Shown here piece after piece: positions 1 to 9,443 of a DNA stretch of 64,000 nt. The DNA is from Phytophthora sp. 'mugwort'. Its lineage: Eukaryota; Oomycota; Peronosporomycetes; Peronosporales; Peronosporaceae. The translations under genes were made by a program, and so were the position numbers. The stretch covers positions 2,728,001 to 2,792,000 of the forward strand of contig JAUCEF010000005.1 of assembly GCA_033558025.1 (NCBI GenBank), read 5' to 3'. Numbering within the stretch: the stretch's first letter is position 1; every line of letters starts with the position of its first letter. Below the pieces are notes generated by a model. It had not been told where the DNA came from, ran no database searches, and was given only the letters and a program-made list of their open reading frames with translations.

Positions 1-2786
1 CGTCCTTCCCTACAACTAAAGTGTACTCCAGCATGCTAGACCATTTGGAGTCAGCTGACGAATCCTCGTGATCTGTCATCAAGCCCAAATTATCCTCTTC
101 GCTCAACTTCCGCTTGTCCTCCGCGTCGTCTTGAGGTCGTCGTTGCTGACCGACAATGTTCGCCTCAACAAGTTGACGTGTCTCTTGAAGTGCATTCGCG
201 ACATCTCGATCACTGTCAATGGTTGATTCATCTAGGAACTGTCGGATTCGATCGAGGGACTTCTCGTCTGATAAATAAGAGAGCGCATTTTTCCACAGCG
301 GCACGAGAGAGATCGCCTTCAATCGCACGTTGGGCACAGGGTCGTCAAGCAGATCAATTGCCACCTCAAGAAAATTGCGCTGACAGTAGAGTCGACTATT
401 CAGACTCAATGCGTAGACACACGCGTCCAGGTAGAGGATCCGACGCCAGTAACTTTTCGAGTTCCCATATTCCGTCCGAAGCCTGCTAAGCAAGGAATAT
501 CGATGGCTTGCAGTGCCATTAAACCGAATGCACTTGAGTAATACTTGCATTGCAAGCAATTGTACTGGACGAGCTCCATCTTCGATGAAATCGAAAATGA
601 TAGGGATCATCATCTCGTTCATCTGCGTGGGTGAAAACCAGGACGGAAAACTTTGTAGTGTGTCAAGAAATACAAGTTGGTCTCGATTTCGGCTTGATGG
701 TAAAATTCCATGATACTCGACGACAGACTTGATAATTGAGTCGAGGATCGCGGTCTATTTTAGAAGAGACAAAAATGGGTAAGAATCCTTTTCGTGACAC
801 TGTCGGAATGATCATCATAAATTAGATACTATACCTTCTGATCCTCATCGCTCGGGTTGACCATGGCAGACAGCAGTTGGGGGGCTCGAGATATCGTCAT
901 TCCTTGAACAATCGGTGATTCATCATTCAACAAATTCAGCACAAATGTCTTGAGATACCGCATCGCTCGTTGCTGTCCTAGCAACACAGCGACTTCGTGA
1001 ATTCCAGCAGCGATGTGATGCCGAACCTGTGCATGACGACGTTAATGTTTCGGAAAAAGTTAAATCATCATATAGCCATGTGATATACCTCTTCATTCGG
1101 ATCACTCGCCAACTTGGCCAGTAAGTCGTCCATCAAAGTCGTTGCATACGTAGACCCAAAGGCTTTAACGATGGCAGGAAAATTGTATGCGCAGTACTGC
1201 CGAATTTCGAGCTCTTCATGCGAGCAAAGCTTCGAGTAGCTTTGCAGAAACACTTGACCAGTATCGTTACCGAGTTGGTTCAGAGTGGCCAGTTTAGTGA
1301 CGAGGTGGCCGTATTGCTTGGCTAAAGAGGGGACCAGGTAGTCGGGGAGTGATTCAGCTATGCTAACGAACTCAGGAATTATCTGCTTGGCGCGATCACG
1401 AGCTGGAAAGAAGTCAAATAGCGAAAGGAGGGTCAAGAAAGCGGTTTGCTTGACCTACACAGTTGGTAAGCAGCGAACGTCAATTTTAAATAGGAAACAA
1501 AATAGCAAATCAATACGCAACCCCAATCGTACCTGCTCCTCTTCGTCATTTAGCAGTTCCAGCAGTTCTGGAAGAAGCTCCTTACAAGCGTGCTCCTCTC
1601 TGTCAATAAACAAAATAAAAGCGCGTTATAATTGTTTCGATCCGGTTAATCACATCTATAAGCTAACAAAGTTGTCAAGTTACCCTACTGCCCGAGCTAA
1701 ACCATCCAGTTGGACACACATACATGTCCGAACTTCAGCATCTGTATCTTGGCACAATGCCATCATCTATATATTAAAAAGGTGGTGTTAGTCTTAAAGT
1801 ATCAGAAGCAACGCGACAGGGAGAGCAAAGCATAAACCTTCTGGAAATAAAGTCCTTCAATGTCTGGTGCTGACAAGAGATTCAAAGCGGTGATAGCGCC
1901 TAGAATGAAGCAACAAATAAGCCTCGAGCCGGGTGTTTGTGAAACATCTCCTTTCTCGATAGCAACTCGAAGAATCTGTGCAAACACTTGACATTAGAAT
2001 ATCAAATAAACTGCATATTATAGCCGGCATTCTGCGTACCTGCGTCTTTTTCAGAGCTGCACCAATGCGCGGAAGCAACGCCACAACGGCTAAACTCGCT
2101 TCCTCAGCATAGTCTTTTTGCTGAATCTCTGCGATAATATCGAGAGCAAAAGGCACCAGCAACTTGGCAACCTGTTCGTCTGAAAGCAGAAACACGGCGT
2201 TCTTCTTCTCTGTGCGACACGTCTCAAGCTGCTGCGCATACTCTTCATGGAATGTGACGGTCGGATAGCTCAACACCTTGCCATCAACTGTTGCACATGC
2301 TAAACTCGCCAACCCTCTAAATAGCTCAAGAAGAACCGCAGGGTCTGCATTCATCTCTGATTCGTACTTTTGCCACACACCCTATGATAATTAAAATTTT
2401 GTCAATGTTAGTGAATAACAAAATAAAACATAATATGCGGCCTGTCTTACCTTCATACAGTCCAGAATAATGCCGAGATTTGTCTTGGAGTTGTTGCTTG
2501 CCAGAATTTTCGGTAGTGAGTTTAAAATGCTAAGCTTCTGCTTATCCAGTCCTGTTTTAAGAAGCTTCTCCGCGCGCTCCATTTCCGGCATGTTTTCGTC
2601 TACATTAAGTTTTTCGAGATCTGATTGGGACTAAGGGAGATAGAGCGAGCATGTGTCAGCATCCCAGCAAGTATTTTCCATTGCAGTTTATCTAAACAGC
2701 AAGTCGTTTGCAGCAAGACGTACCAGCGTGTCTTCGCGCTCGAAGCATTCCGCTTCACGCTCGTTAAAGAAACCCAGGTCTTCCAT
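1..2786 (-). CDS. PPP4R4-like HEAT-repeat regulatory subunit of protein phosphatase 4 (C-terminus outside window)
   Basis: Nine exons can be joined in phase: 2724-2786, 2451-2630, 2040-2381, 1838-1975, 1684-1766, 1533-1599, 1089-1454, 835-1026 and 754 to beyond base 1. They give about 728 residues of alpha-helical HEAT repeats. Motifs shared with PPP4R4 appear in the same order as in the animal protein: LNVDENMPEMERA near the N-terminus, ALCQDTDAEVRTCMCVQLD, RQYCAYNFPAIV, then SKSYWRRILYLDAC. By family knowledge this is a scaffold that binds the PP4 catalytic subunit in the cytoplasm; the matching catalytic gene lies at 40593-41852. The start ATG at 2786 opens a 21-codon first exon (MEDLGFF). 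A longer frame upstream (to 3103) is not homologous and I did not use it. The family call is strong; exact splice sites are inferred. Confidence 0.82.
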
Positions 2787-3163
2787 TCTGAAGATCGTCT
2801 TGCTGAAGCGGCGGACTGGAACACACTGGACACTTCCTCTTCATCCCCCGGTGCGCGAAAGCCCCTCACGCCAAGTCGGCGAGCCTGTTCCGCCGCGTCG
2901 TAATGCCACCACGGCGTGCTCTCGTCTCTGTGACGCGCCTTCTCCCTAGATAGAACAGGCCCATGGCAAATCGCTCTTGTTGCTGCTATTTTTGAGAAGC
3001 TAGCATTTCTTGAAACCACTACGTAGGTAGGATGTTCGTCCGCCGCCTCTGCACCACGTCCCATAACCTTATCTTGATTGAAATGCTGGTCGATGTTCAA
3101 CATGCAGTCAATTCAGAAAGCATAATGACCGCCTTGCGGCTCCTTTTTTAACGTTTAAACCTC

Positions 3164-4198
3164 TTAGCTGCTCTCATCTGCAAAGGGCATGGTCTCGACG
3201 TATTTTTGCCAAATAAAAGCCACTTCCTTCTCCTTGCCCTCGATGAGCTGCTCTTGCCGTCGGTGTTCAGTCTCGCGCTGGGATTCACTCAGTGAAAGTT
3301 CTTCGCGTAAACGGAAGATCTCCTTTCGGAAAAGCTGCTCCTTCGCCTGCGCCTTTTCCTCGGCTGCAGTCAACTTCCCCACCTCCGCTCGCAGCGCCAC
3401 CAATAGCTTCTGGTTGTCGAGCTGCTGTTCCGTGATGTCGAGTTTGTCGCGCTCGAGCTCCTCCTTCTCCTGTGTACGCTCACGCTCAACCCGCGCGAGC
3501 TCTTCCTGACGATCTTGACATCGTCGTCGAAGCGACTCAATCTTCAGCTCGCGCTTGGCTAACCGAGTTTTCCACGACCTCTGATTCGCCACCGTCACCT
3601 CGACATGCTGACGTAGAGTGGCCATCAATTCGGTCTCTGTCTTGCGAAAATTCGCGTTCTGCAGCTTGAGCTCGTCCACTGATGTCATGCCAGCTCGCAG
3701 TTTAGCCTTCCAGGCACGCACGTCGTCGGATTTCATCTGAATTTCCCGGTTGAGCTCCCGCTCGGCAGTTTTTTGCGCCGAAAGTTCACGGTCCACGCGG
3801 TGAAATTCGCTCTCCCAGTGTTCGCACTGCTTCTTCTTACCTTCCAGCGCAGCCTCGAGCGCCCTTTCGCGCTGCTCGCCCTCATGCAGCTGCATTTCTC
3901 GTGTCAAGATGCTGCGTTTGGCTTCGGCAACCTGGGCCTCGAGGGTTTCGATCTGTGTCATGGCATCGGCCACGAAGCTCATGCGGCACTCAAGCTCGTC
4001 CGACGTCTCGTGGAGTTGCGTCGTCACGGCTGCCACCTGATCCTGCAGTGTTGTGACCTCCTCATCTCGAGCGTGAAGCTTCCCACGCAGAGCGCGTACC
4101 TCGGCCGCGAACGCCAGCTCGATGCGTGCTTCGTCGTCGCTGTCCATCGCGTCTCTTCGCGGGGCAAGCGACACAACCAATCGGGCTTCGTAATCCAT
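3164..4198 (-). CDS. Coiled-coil protein of unknown function
   Basis: A single uninterrupted frame of 344 codons beginning at the ATG at 4198; a second Met follows at residue 18 (MDSDDEAR). From about residue 25 to the end the protein is almost continuous Glu/Arg/Lys/Gln/Leu-rich heptad sequence, predicting a long coiled coil with no globular domain I recognise. There is no signal peptide or membrane segment. It shares a roughly 500-bp upstream region with the divergently transcribed Vip1 gene. Such proteins are often cytoskeletal or ciliary, but nothing here proves that. The continuous frame and flanking stops make the gene itself likely. Confidence 0.72.
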   Translation of the reverse strand: MDYEARLVVSLAPRRDAMDSDDEARIELAFAAEVRALRGKLHARDEEVTTLQDQVAAVTTQLHETSDELECRMSFVADAMTQIETLEAQVAEAKRSILTREMQLHEGEQRERALEAALEGKKKQCEHWESEFHRVDRELSAQKTAERELNREIQMKSDDVRAWKAKLRAGMTSVDELKLQNANFRKTETELMATLRQHVEVTVANQRSWKTRLAKRELKIESLRRRCQDRQEELARVERERTQEKEELERDKLDITEQQLDNQKLLVALRAEVGKLTAAEEKAQAKEQLFRKEIFRLREELSLSESQRETEHRRQEQLIEGKEKEVAFIWQKYVETMPFADESS

Positions 4199-4307
4199 GT
4201 GCAAACGGGGCGTTGCCGCCTACGTGTCACGTGCATTATACAGTACAGTCGATCGAGATTCGCCGCGGCAACGCGAACGAAATCGTCAAGACAACACACA
4301 ACTCGCT

Positions 4308-4422
4308 TTTGGCAAAATATCAGACACCCGTATTATTGCCAGCCATTTGCCACCGAATTGTTCTGGTTGCCCAATTGCCAGTGTCAATTTGCCATCGAAG
4401 GCAGCTGCAAATGGCAACCTGC
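4308..4422. promoter_or_regulatory. Cluster of TTGCCA/TGGCAA hexamers in a divergent promoter
   Basis: Within about 115 bp between the coiled-coil gene (minus) and the Vip1 gene (plus) the core TTGCCA or its complement TTGGCA/TGGCAA occurs at least six times, at about 4309, 4335, 4346, 4375, 4388 and 4411, with further TGCCA near 4420. Both orientations are present. This is direct sequence observation. A role as transcription-factor sites for one or both genes is inference. Confidence 0.45.
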
Positions 4423-4531
4423 CATCAATCACCTGGTTGAAGCCACTGACGTGGTGCTTGGTTGAAGCGGTCGTCCACTGTCTCATCGCTAGCACCACCT
4501 ATAAATACATGTGTAGCTCGACCGCGTTCGT

Positions 4532-4546
4532 TCATTGGGCAAATCC
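4532..4546 (+). promoter_or_regulatory. Possible oomycete initiator upstream of Vip1
   Basis: TCATTGGGCAAATCC partly fits the oomycete initiator consensus (TCATTYYNCAWTTT), about 155 bp before the Vip1 ATG at 4703. The two pyrimidines after TCATT are replaced by G, so the match is weak. Confidence 0.3.
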
Positions 4547-4702
4547 CCTTTCGTTCTTGCCCCAGTGCGCTCGCCACTTCGACTTCTGATCATTCACCTG
4601 CGAGACCCATTTTGTTGATGGTAAACAGCGGCTGGTCGGTCACTAAATAAGTCCTCCCCCTCAACTTCAGGACCATCACTCTGCACTTTCCCTTCGCGTG
4701 CA

Positions 4703-7700
4703 ATGGAGCGCACCCAGTCGCTCCCGGTGACGCCGCCGGCCGTGCTGGCGTCTGTGTCCTCGTCTGTGTCGCCCCCATGCTCACCATCGCCAGGCGTGTC
4801 TAAATACGTGGTGGGCGTATGCGCCATGGAGAAGAAGACGCGCTCCAAGCCCATGCGCGAGATCCTGCGCCGCCTCGAGAAGAAGCGGCAATTCGACGTT
4901 TTTGTGTTCGACGACGACACGATCCTTAACCGCCCCGTCGAGGCGTGGCCCGCATGTGATGCGCTCATCTCGTTCTACTCGGCGGGCTTCCCGCTCGCGA
5001 AGGCCGAGGAGTATGTTCGCCGCGTACGCCCCGTGCTCGTCAACGAGCTGGGTATGCAGCACGTGCTGTTCGACCGCCGCAAGGTGTACGCGCTGCTAAC
5101 GCGGCATGGCATCCAGGTGCCACGCCACGTTATTGTGAACCGAGACGTGCCTGGCGGTAAGCAGGACGAGCTCGACGAGCACGACAACTACGTTGAAATC
5201 AACGGTGTGCGCATCAACAAGCCATTTGTAGAGAAACCTGCAAACGCGGAGGACCACAACGTCTACATTTACTACCCGACGAGTGCCGGTGGAGGCAGCA
5301 AACGGCTCTTCCGGAAGGTGGGAGATCGATCGAGTGAATTCTATCCAGACGTAAACCATGTCCGAAGGGATGGCTCGTATATCTATGAGGAATTCCTGAA
5401 CACGCAAGGAACGGATGTCAAAGTGTACACGGTTGGGTCGAGTTACGGTCACGCGGAGGCCCGCAAGTCGCCGGTGCTCGATGGTCGCGTGGTGCGTGAC
5501 TCGGCCGGCAAGGAAGTACGCTATCCTGTCATCCTAAACTCAACGGAGAAGGAGATGGCCAGAAAAGTGTGTCTGGCGTTCCACCAGACGGTTTGCGGAT
5601 TCGACCTGCTGCGTGTTCGTGGGAGCTCATACGTGTGCGACGTGAACGGTTGGAGCTTCGTGAAGAACTCGAAGAAATATTACGATGATTGCGGGCTGAT
5701 CTTGCACAATTATTTGGTGTCGGCACTGCGTTCGCGGTACTTTCGCCAACGCCGTGCCAATTCACTAACCTCTATGGGTACGCAGATGTGTCCGCAGTAC
5801 GCCACAGATCCCAGCGTTATGACCAACGGAGGCCCTGATTGGCGGGAACACACACGACCGAGCTCGGGCTCTGATGCCTCCGAATCCAGCGTAGCTAGTG
5901 CTAGTAGCGCTGGCTTGCTGCCTGACGATGAGAACCGAGAGGAGCTACGCTGTGTAATCGCCGTGGTCCGTCATGGTGATCGCACACCTAAACAGAAGTT
6001 GAAAACCCTTGTATGGGAGAGTGATCTCGTAGACTTTTACGAGAAGCGACGCAGCGAAGGCAAGTATGACGAGGTGAAGGTTAAGTCAGTCGCAGATCTT
6101 CAGGAACTCCTAGACCTGGTGCGTAATTTGATTAAGGCGTACGCCCCCGGTGTCGGCTCAAAGGAAGCGGTGTGGGAAGTTGAGGGCGGCGATAGTTTTG
6201 AAAAGTTGCTGCAGATGAAGCGCGTGCTGGAGCGGTGGAAATTTGCGGGCATCAACCGCAAGGTGCAGTTTAAGCCGCACAAAAGCTACGCCGCCGCCGC
6301 CGCTGCATACGCAGATGCTCTAGAAGGAGCAGAGAAACCTAGGGTTCTCATGATCCTGAAGTGGGGAGGTGACCTGACAGAACGAGGTAAGCAACAGGGG
6401 GAAGAGCTGGGACAGTCGTTCAGAAACAGTTTGTATCCTGTTGAAGTAGAAGAAGGTGGTTTGCTGCGTTTGCATTCGACTTTCCGACACGACCTAAAAA
6501 TCTTCACATCGGACGAAGGACGCGTACAAATGACTGCAGCTGCATTTGCTAAAGGCTTTTTGGAGCTGGAAGGAGATCTTACACCTATCCTGGTGAGCCT
6601 CGTCACAACTCTAGGAAGAGGTACGCCCATTCATGTCATGCCGCCGTAACCTGTGCCGTCTTACTTACCGTTCTTGTGTCCACGTGTAGATGCTAATAAA
6701 ATGCTGGATCATTCGGGGCAAGCCGATGCTACCGAGGAGATGCAGACGATAAAGACTAAGCTGAGGACGCTACTGCAGCGGGATTACTCTTCTATGGAGG
6801 AGATGAAGGCTGCAATCGCACCGTTGAAGACGGAATCTATCATTCAAGCACTGGAAATCATTAAGAACCCGAAGGAAGCGTTGCTTCGCCTGCTGGAACT
6901 GGTTCGCAAACTCCGAGCTGAAATTGCAGAGCATGTTCAGGATAAACGTAAGTTGGCCGAATATTTGCGTATGTTTACGTGGAGATTTGCTTCTGCTGCA
7001 TATCATTCTGACATGTTCTTGTTGTGCGTGATTTTTCTTGTTATTCGTCGAACATAGAGGCTGATGAAACAACGCCCTTGTACATGGGTGAAACATTCTC
7101 CCTCATGCTCGAGCGCTGGGACAAGATCTCCCGCGACTTCTACTCAATTAAGACGGACACATTCGACCTGAGCAAGATTCCTGACGTGCATGACTGCATT
7201 AAATATGACCTGCTCCACAACTCGAGGGCCGGTTGGAAGTTTGGTCTCGAGCTTTTCAAGCTCGCTGAAGCTCTTGCGCGGTGTTACGTTTCGCAAGAGT
7301 ACGGCATGGATAATGAGGAGAAGCAGTCTATTGGTAATCGCGTCTCACAAGCGCTCTGCGCAAAGATTCGGGCAGATATCGTGACGGTCATGTCGGCATC
7401 GGCAGAGCATGAAGAGTCTTCTTCCTCCTCGAGAAGCTTGTACGGAAATGGTGATGCTGCCGAAGACGGTACCGTTGATGTTGCAGATCAAGATATCGAA
7501 CACCATGGATATCGCTTGGACCCGTCCTACGCGAAGGAGCTGAGGATCAAGAGCCCGGATACCCAGGTTCGAACGCGTCTATACTTCACAAGTGAAAGCC
7601 ATCTGCACACGCTGCTGAATGTGCTGCGTTTTCAATGTCCATCCTGGCGCGCGCGGCATGAAGATGGCGGCGAGGATGACGAGTACGATATTTCGCTCGA

Positions 7701-8082
7701 GCAGGAGAAATTCAGCAACGAAATTTTAAAGCGCATGGGCATTAGTGTCAACGACCACATGACGCAGCGCAAGTACGTCTTTCGCGAGTCCAAGCTCATC
7801 TCGGACAGCAGTCGGCGTGCCTTAGACCGCGTCGCCGAGATCAACTACCTCGCACACATCGTTATTCGAGTCTTCGAGACCACATCACTACCGGAGGACA
7901 GCGAGGACCGCTTCCGCGTGGAAATCTCCTTCTCTCCAGGTGTAAAAGACGGCCTTATAGACTCCCCCGACGGCGCGGAAGGAGTGGAGGACACGATCTA
8001 TCTCACCAAGAACATGACCGGCGTCATGTTTGAAGACATGCTGGCGGCTTGCGTCTCGTCCGTCCAGAGTACCTCTGTCTAA
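4703..8082 (+). CDS. Diphosphoinositol pentakisphosphate kinase (Vip1/PPIP5K)
   Basis: Three exons (4703-6620, 6690-6947, 7058-8082) join in phase to 1066 residues. The N-terminal half is the ATP-grasp kinase domain of Vip1 (about residues 33-360; KYVVGVCAMEKK, DDDTILNRPVEAWP, VCDVNGWSFVKNS) that phosphorylates inositol hexakisphosphate or 5-InsP7 to 1-pyrophosphates. The C-terminal half is the histidine-acid-phosphatase-like domain with intact VVRHGDRTPKQK near residue 425, SKIPDVHDCIKYD, and SESHLHTLLNVLR late in the protein. Both halves look intact, so a kinase plus phosphatase enzyme is expected, acting in phosphate and energy signalling in the cytosol. Length is close to the core of fungal and animal relatives. 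A frame opening at GTG 7024 is the start of exon 3 read through its intron, not a separate gene. Confidence 0.95.
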
Positions 8083-8259
8083 AGGAAGAGACGGCAGTCA
8101 GTTTTCAACATCCATTGACAATAGAGTACTTGGAGAACAGAATTAAAAGCGAACAAAAAGACATTTAACAACTTCATTGGAGTCGAAAGTCTCAGCTCGA
8201 GAACGGTCTCGAGAACTTGATACACTCGATGAACGTGTCAAAAGTTGGCGTGATCTCGT

Positions 8260-8583
8260 CTACTCTTGACCGATCCAATCGGTGAAGCGGTGCGCATGAT
8301 ATGCGGCAGACAGCGCCCCGAGCGACGCAATCGACACGGGCAGAGGTTTCTTGGTGCGCACAGCGCGCAAGCCCATGGCGCCCATGGTGACAGACGACAT
8401 GAGCAGCGCCACACCGTGGCCGTTGGTCATTTCGCCCTTTTGAAGCAGGAAGCCCGCGACGCCGAAGCCTGCGCCGAGCGTCACACCCGCCACCAGAGAC
8501 GGAACGCTTTTGCTCTTGAGGTAGCCGAACACGCCGCCCGCCGTGAGCAGGCCAGCCATTGTGTACGTCGGGTGGTGCGCCAT
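8260..8583 (-). CDS. TMEM14-family small membrane protein (first tandem copy)
   Basis: 107 residues from the ATG at 8583 (MAHHPTYTMAG). The open frame extends upstream to 8679, but those residues do not fit the family. The pattern is that of the TMEM14/UPF0136 family: helix with GGVFGYLKSKSVPSLVAG, then three further hydrophobic Gly/Ala-rich helices and GAMGLRAVRTKKPLPVS. Family members are four-helix proteins, in animals placed in the mitochondrial inner membrane (TMEM14C, heme precursor transport) or in plants linked to fatty-acid export. Which applies here cannot be decided from sequence. A second family member follows at 8848-9249 on the same strand. Confidence 0.82.
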   Translation of the reverse strand: MAHHPTYTMAGLLTAGGVFGYLKSKSVPSLVAGVTLGAGFGVAGFLLQKGEMTNGHGVALLMSSVTMGAMGLRAVRTKKPLPVSIASLGALSAAYHAHRFTDWIGQE

Positions 8584-8847
8584 GTTCGTCCCAGCAAGCA
8601 CAAACCTTGAATGACACAAGATTGGTATACCGTTGGATACTGTGTTAAGGCGTATATACAGCATAAGTGTATACTTCAATGCGGTATACCGTTTTACAAT
8701 TGCTTTTCTCGGAATATTTATTTTTAGCAGGGAGTTGAACTCCCGGAGTTCGTGTCAATCAATTATGGCAACGCAATTGAGACCAACAATAGTTTCTCTT
8801 CAATAGTTGTCCAGCAAGTGTTACGTAGATCAGCGCATAGGCGCAAT

Positions 8848-9249
8848 TTAACCGATCGCTACTGGTCCTTGATCGTAGCTGTTGGGCACGGGCGGGGCGC
8901 CGGGAATGTAGCGCATCTTGCGCGGCGGATTGCTGAGCTGGTGCATATGGTAGCCCGCTAAAATAGAGCCCGTTGTGGCGATCAGCGCCGGCGCCCGCAG
9001 CTCCGTGAGCACCGCGCGCCGCGCCATCACAGTCGCGATGATACTCGACATGGCCAGCGACGTGCCGTGCTGAAAGTGATGGTCCGTGATTGTATCAGTG
9101 AGCACCAGCAGCCCGGCGCCCAAGAACCCGATGCTCAGAGCCGTTCCGCCCAGCAGCGACGGCACGTGGCGCTTTAACGCGTAGCCAGCGCCGCCTGCGA
9201 GTCCCACAATCGTCGCGTACGTGAACGCTTGGTGCTTTCCTCCAGCCAT
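8848..9249 (-). CDS. TMEM14-family small membrane protein (second tandem copy)
   Basis: 133 residues from the ATG at 9249 (MAGGKHQAF), preferred over the frame start at 9306 because family homology begins here. It contains the TMEM14 core GGAGYALKRHVPSLLGG and four hydrophobic helices. It differs from its neighbour by a hydrophilic Pro-rich C-terminal tail (NPPRKMRYIPGAPPVPNSYD) of roughly 25 residues. The two genes are about 265 bp apart, same orientation, and clearly diverged, so the duplication is old. Function is as for the first copy and unproven. Confidence 0.8.
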   Translation of the reverse strand: MAGGKHQAFTYATIVGLAGGAGYALKRHVPSLLGGTALSIGFLGAGLLVLTDTITDHHFQHGTSLAMSSIIATVMARRAVLTELRAPALIATTGSILAGYHMHQLSNPPRKMRYIPGAPPVPNSYDQGPVAIG

Positions 9250-9443
9250 GTCGACGACTGACGAATGCAGAGGGACATGGGCGGACAAACAGAGCAGCGA
9301 CCTCACGTATAGAGTATCACACCTTTCACACTACATGCATGCATTAGTTATTAGCGGATGTAGCCATGTCAACTTGAAGTGGCAACGCATACCCAACACA
9401 CCTGTAACATTAGCTTCACAACGTATTTGATTTGCAGATGTAT

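Noticed and set aside
2600..3103. 167-residue minus-strand frame upstream of the PPP4R4-like gene
   Set aside because: No homology and it covers an intron-like stretch; the PPP4R4 homology starts in another frame at 2786.
3773..4465. 230-residue plus-strand frame opposite the coiled-coil gene
   Set aside because: Shadow of Glu/Lys-rich coiled-coil codons; no conserved domain, and it runs into the promoter region.
8728..8745. GGGAGTTGAACTCCC as a possible tRNA T-arm or terminator
   Set aside because: No tRNA cloverleaf can be formed around it, and stem terminators are not used for mRNA genes in eukaryotes.
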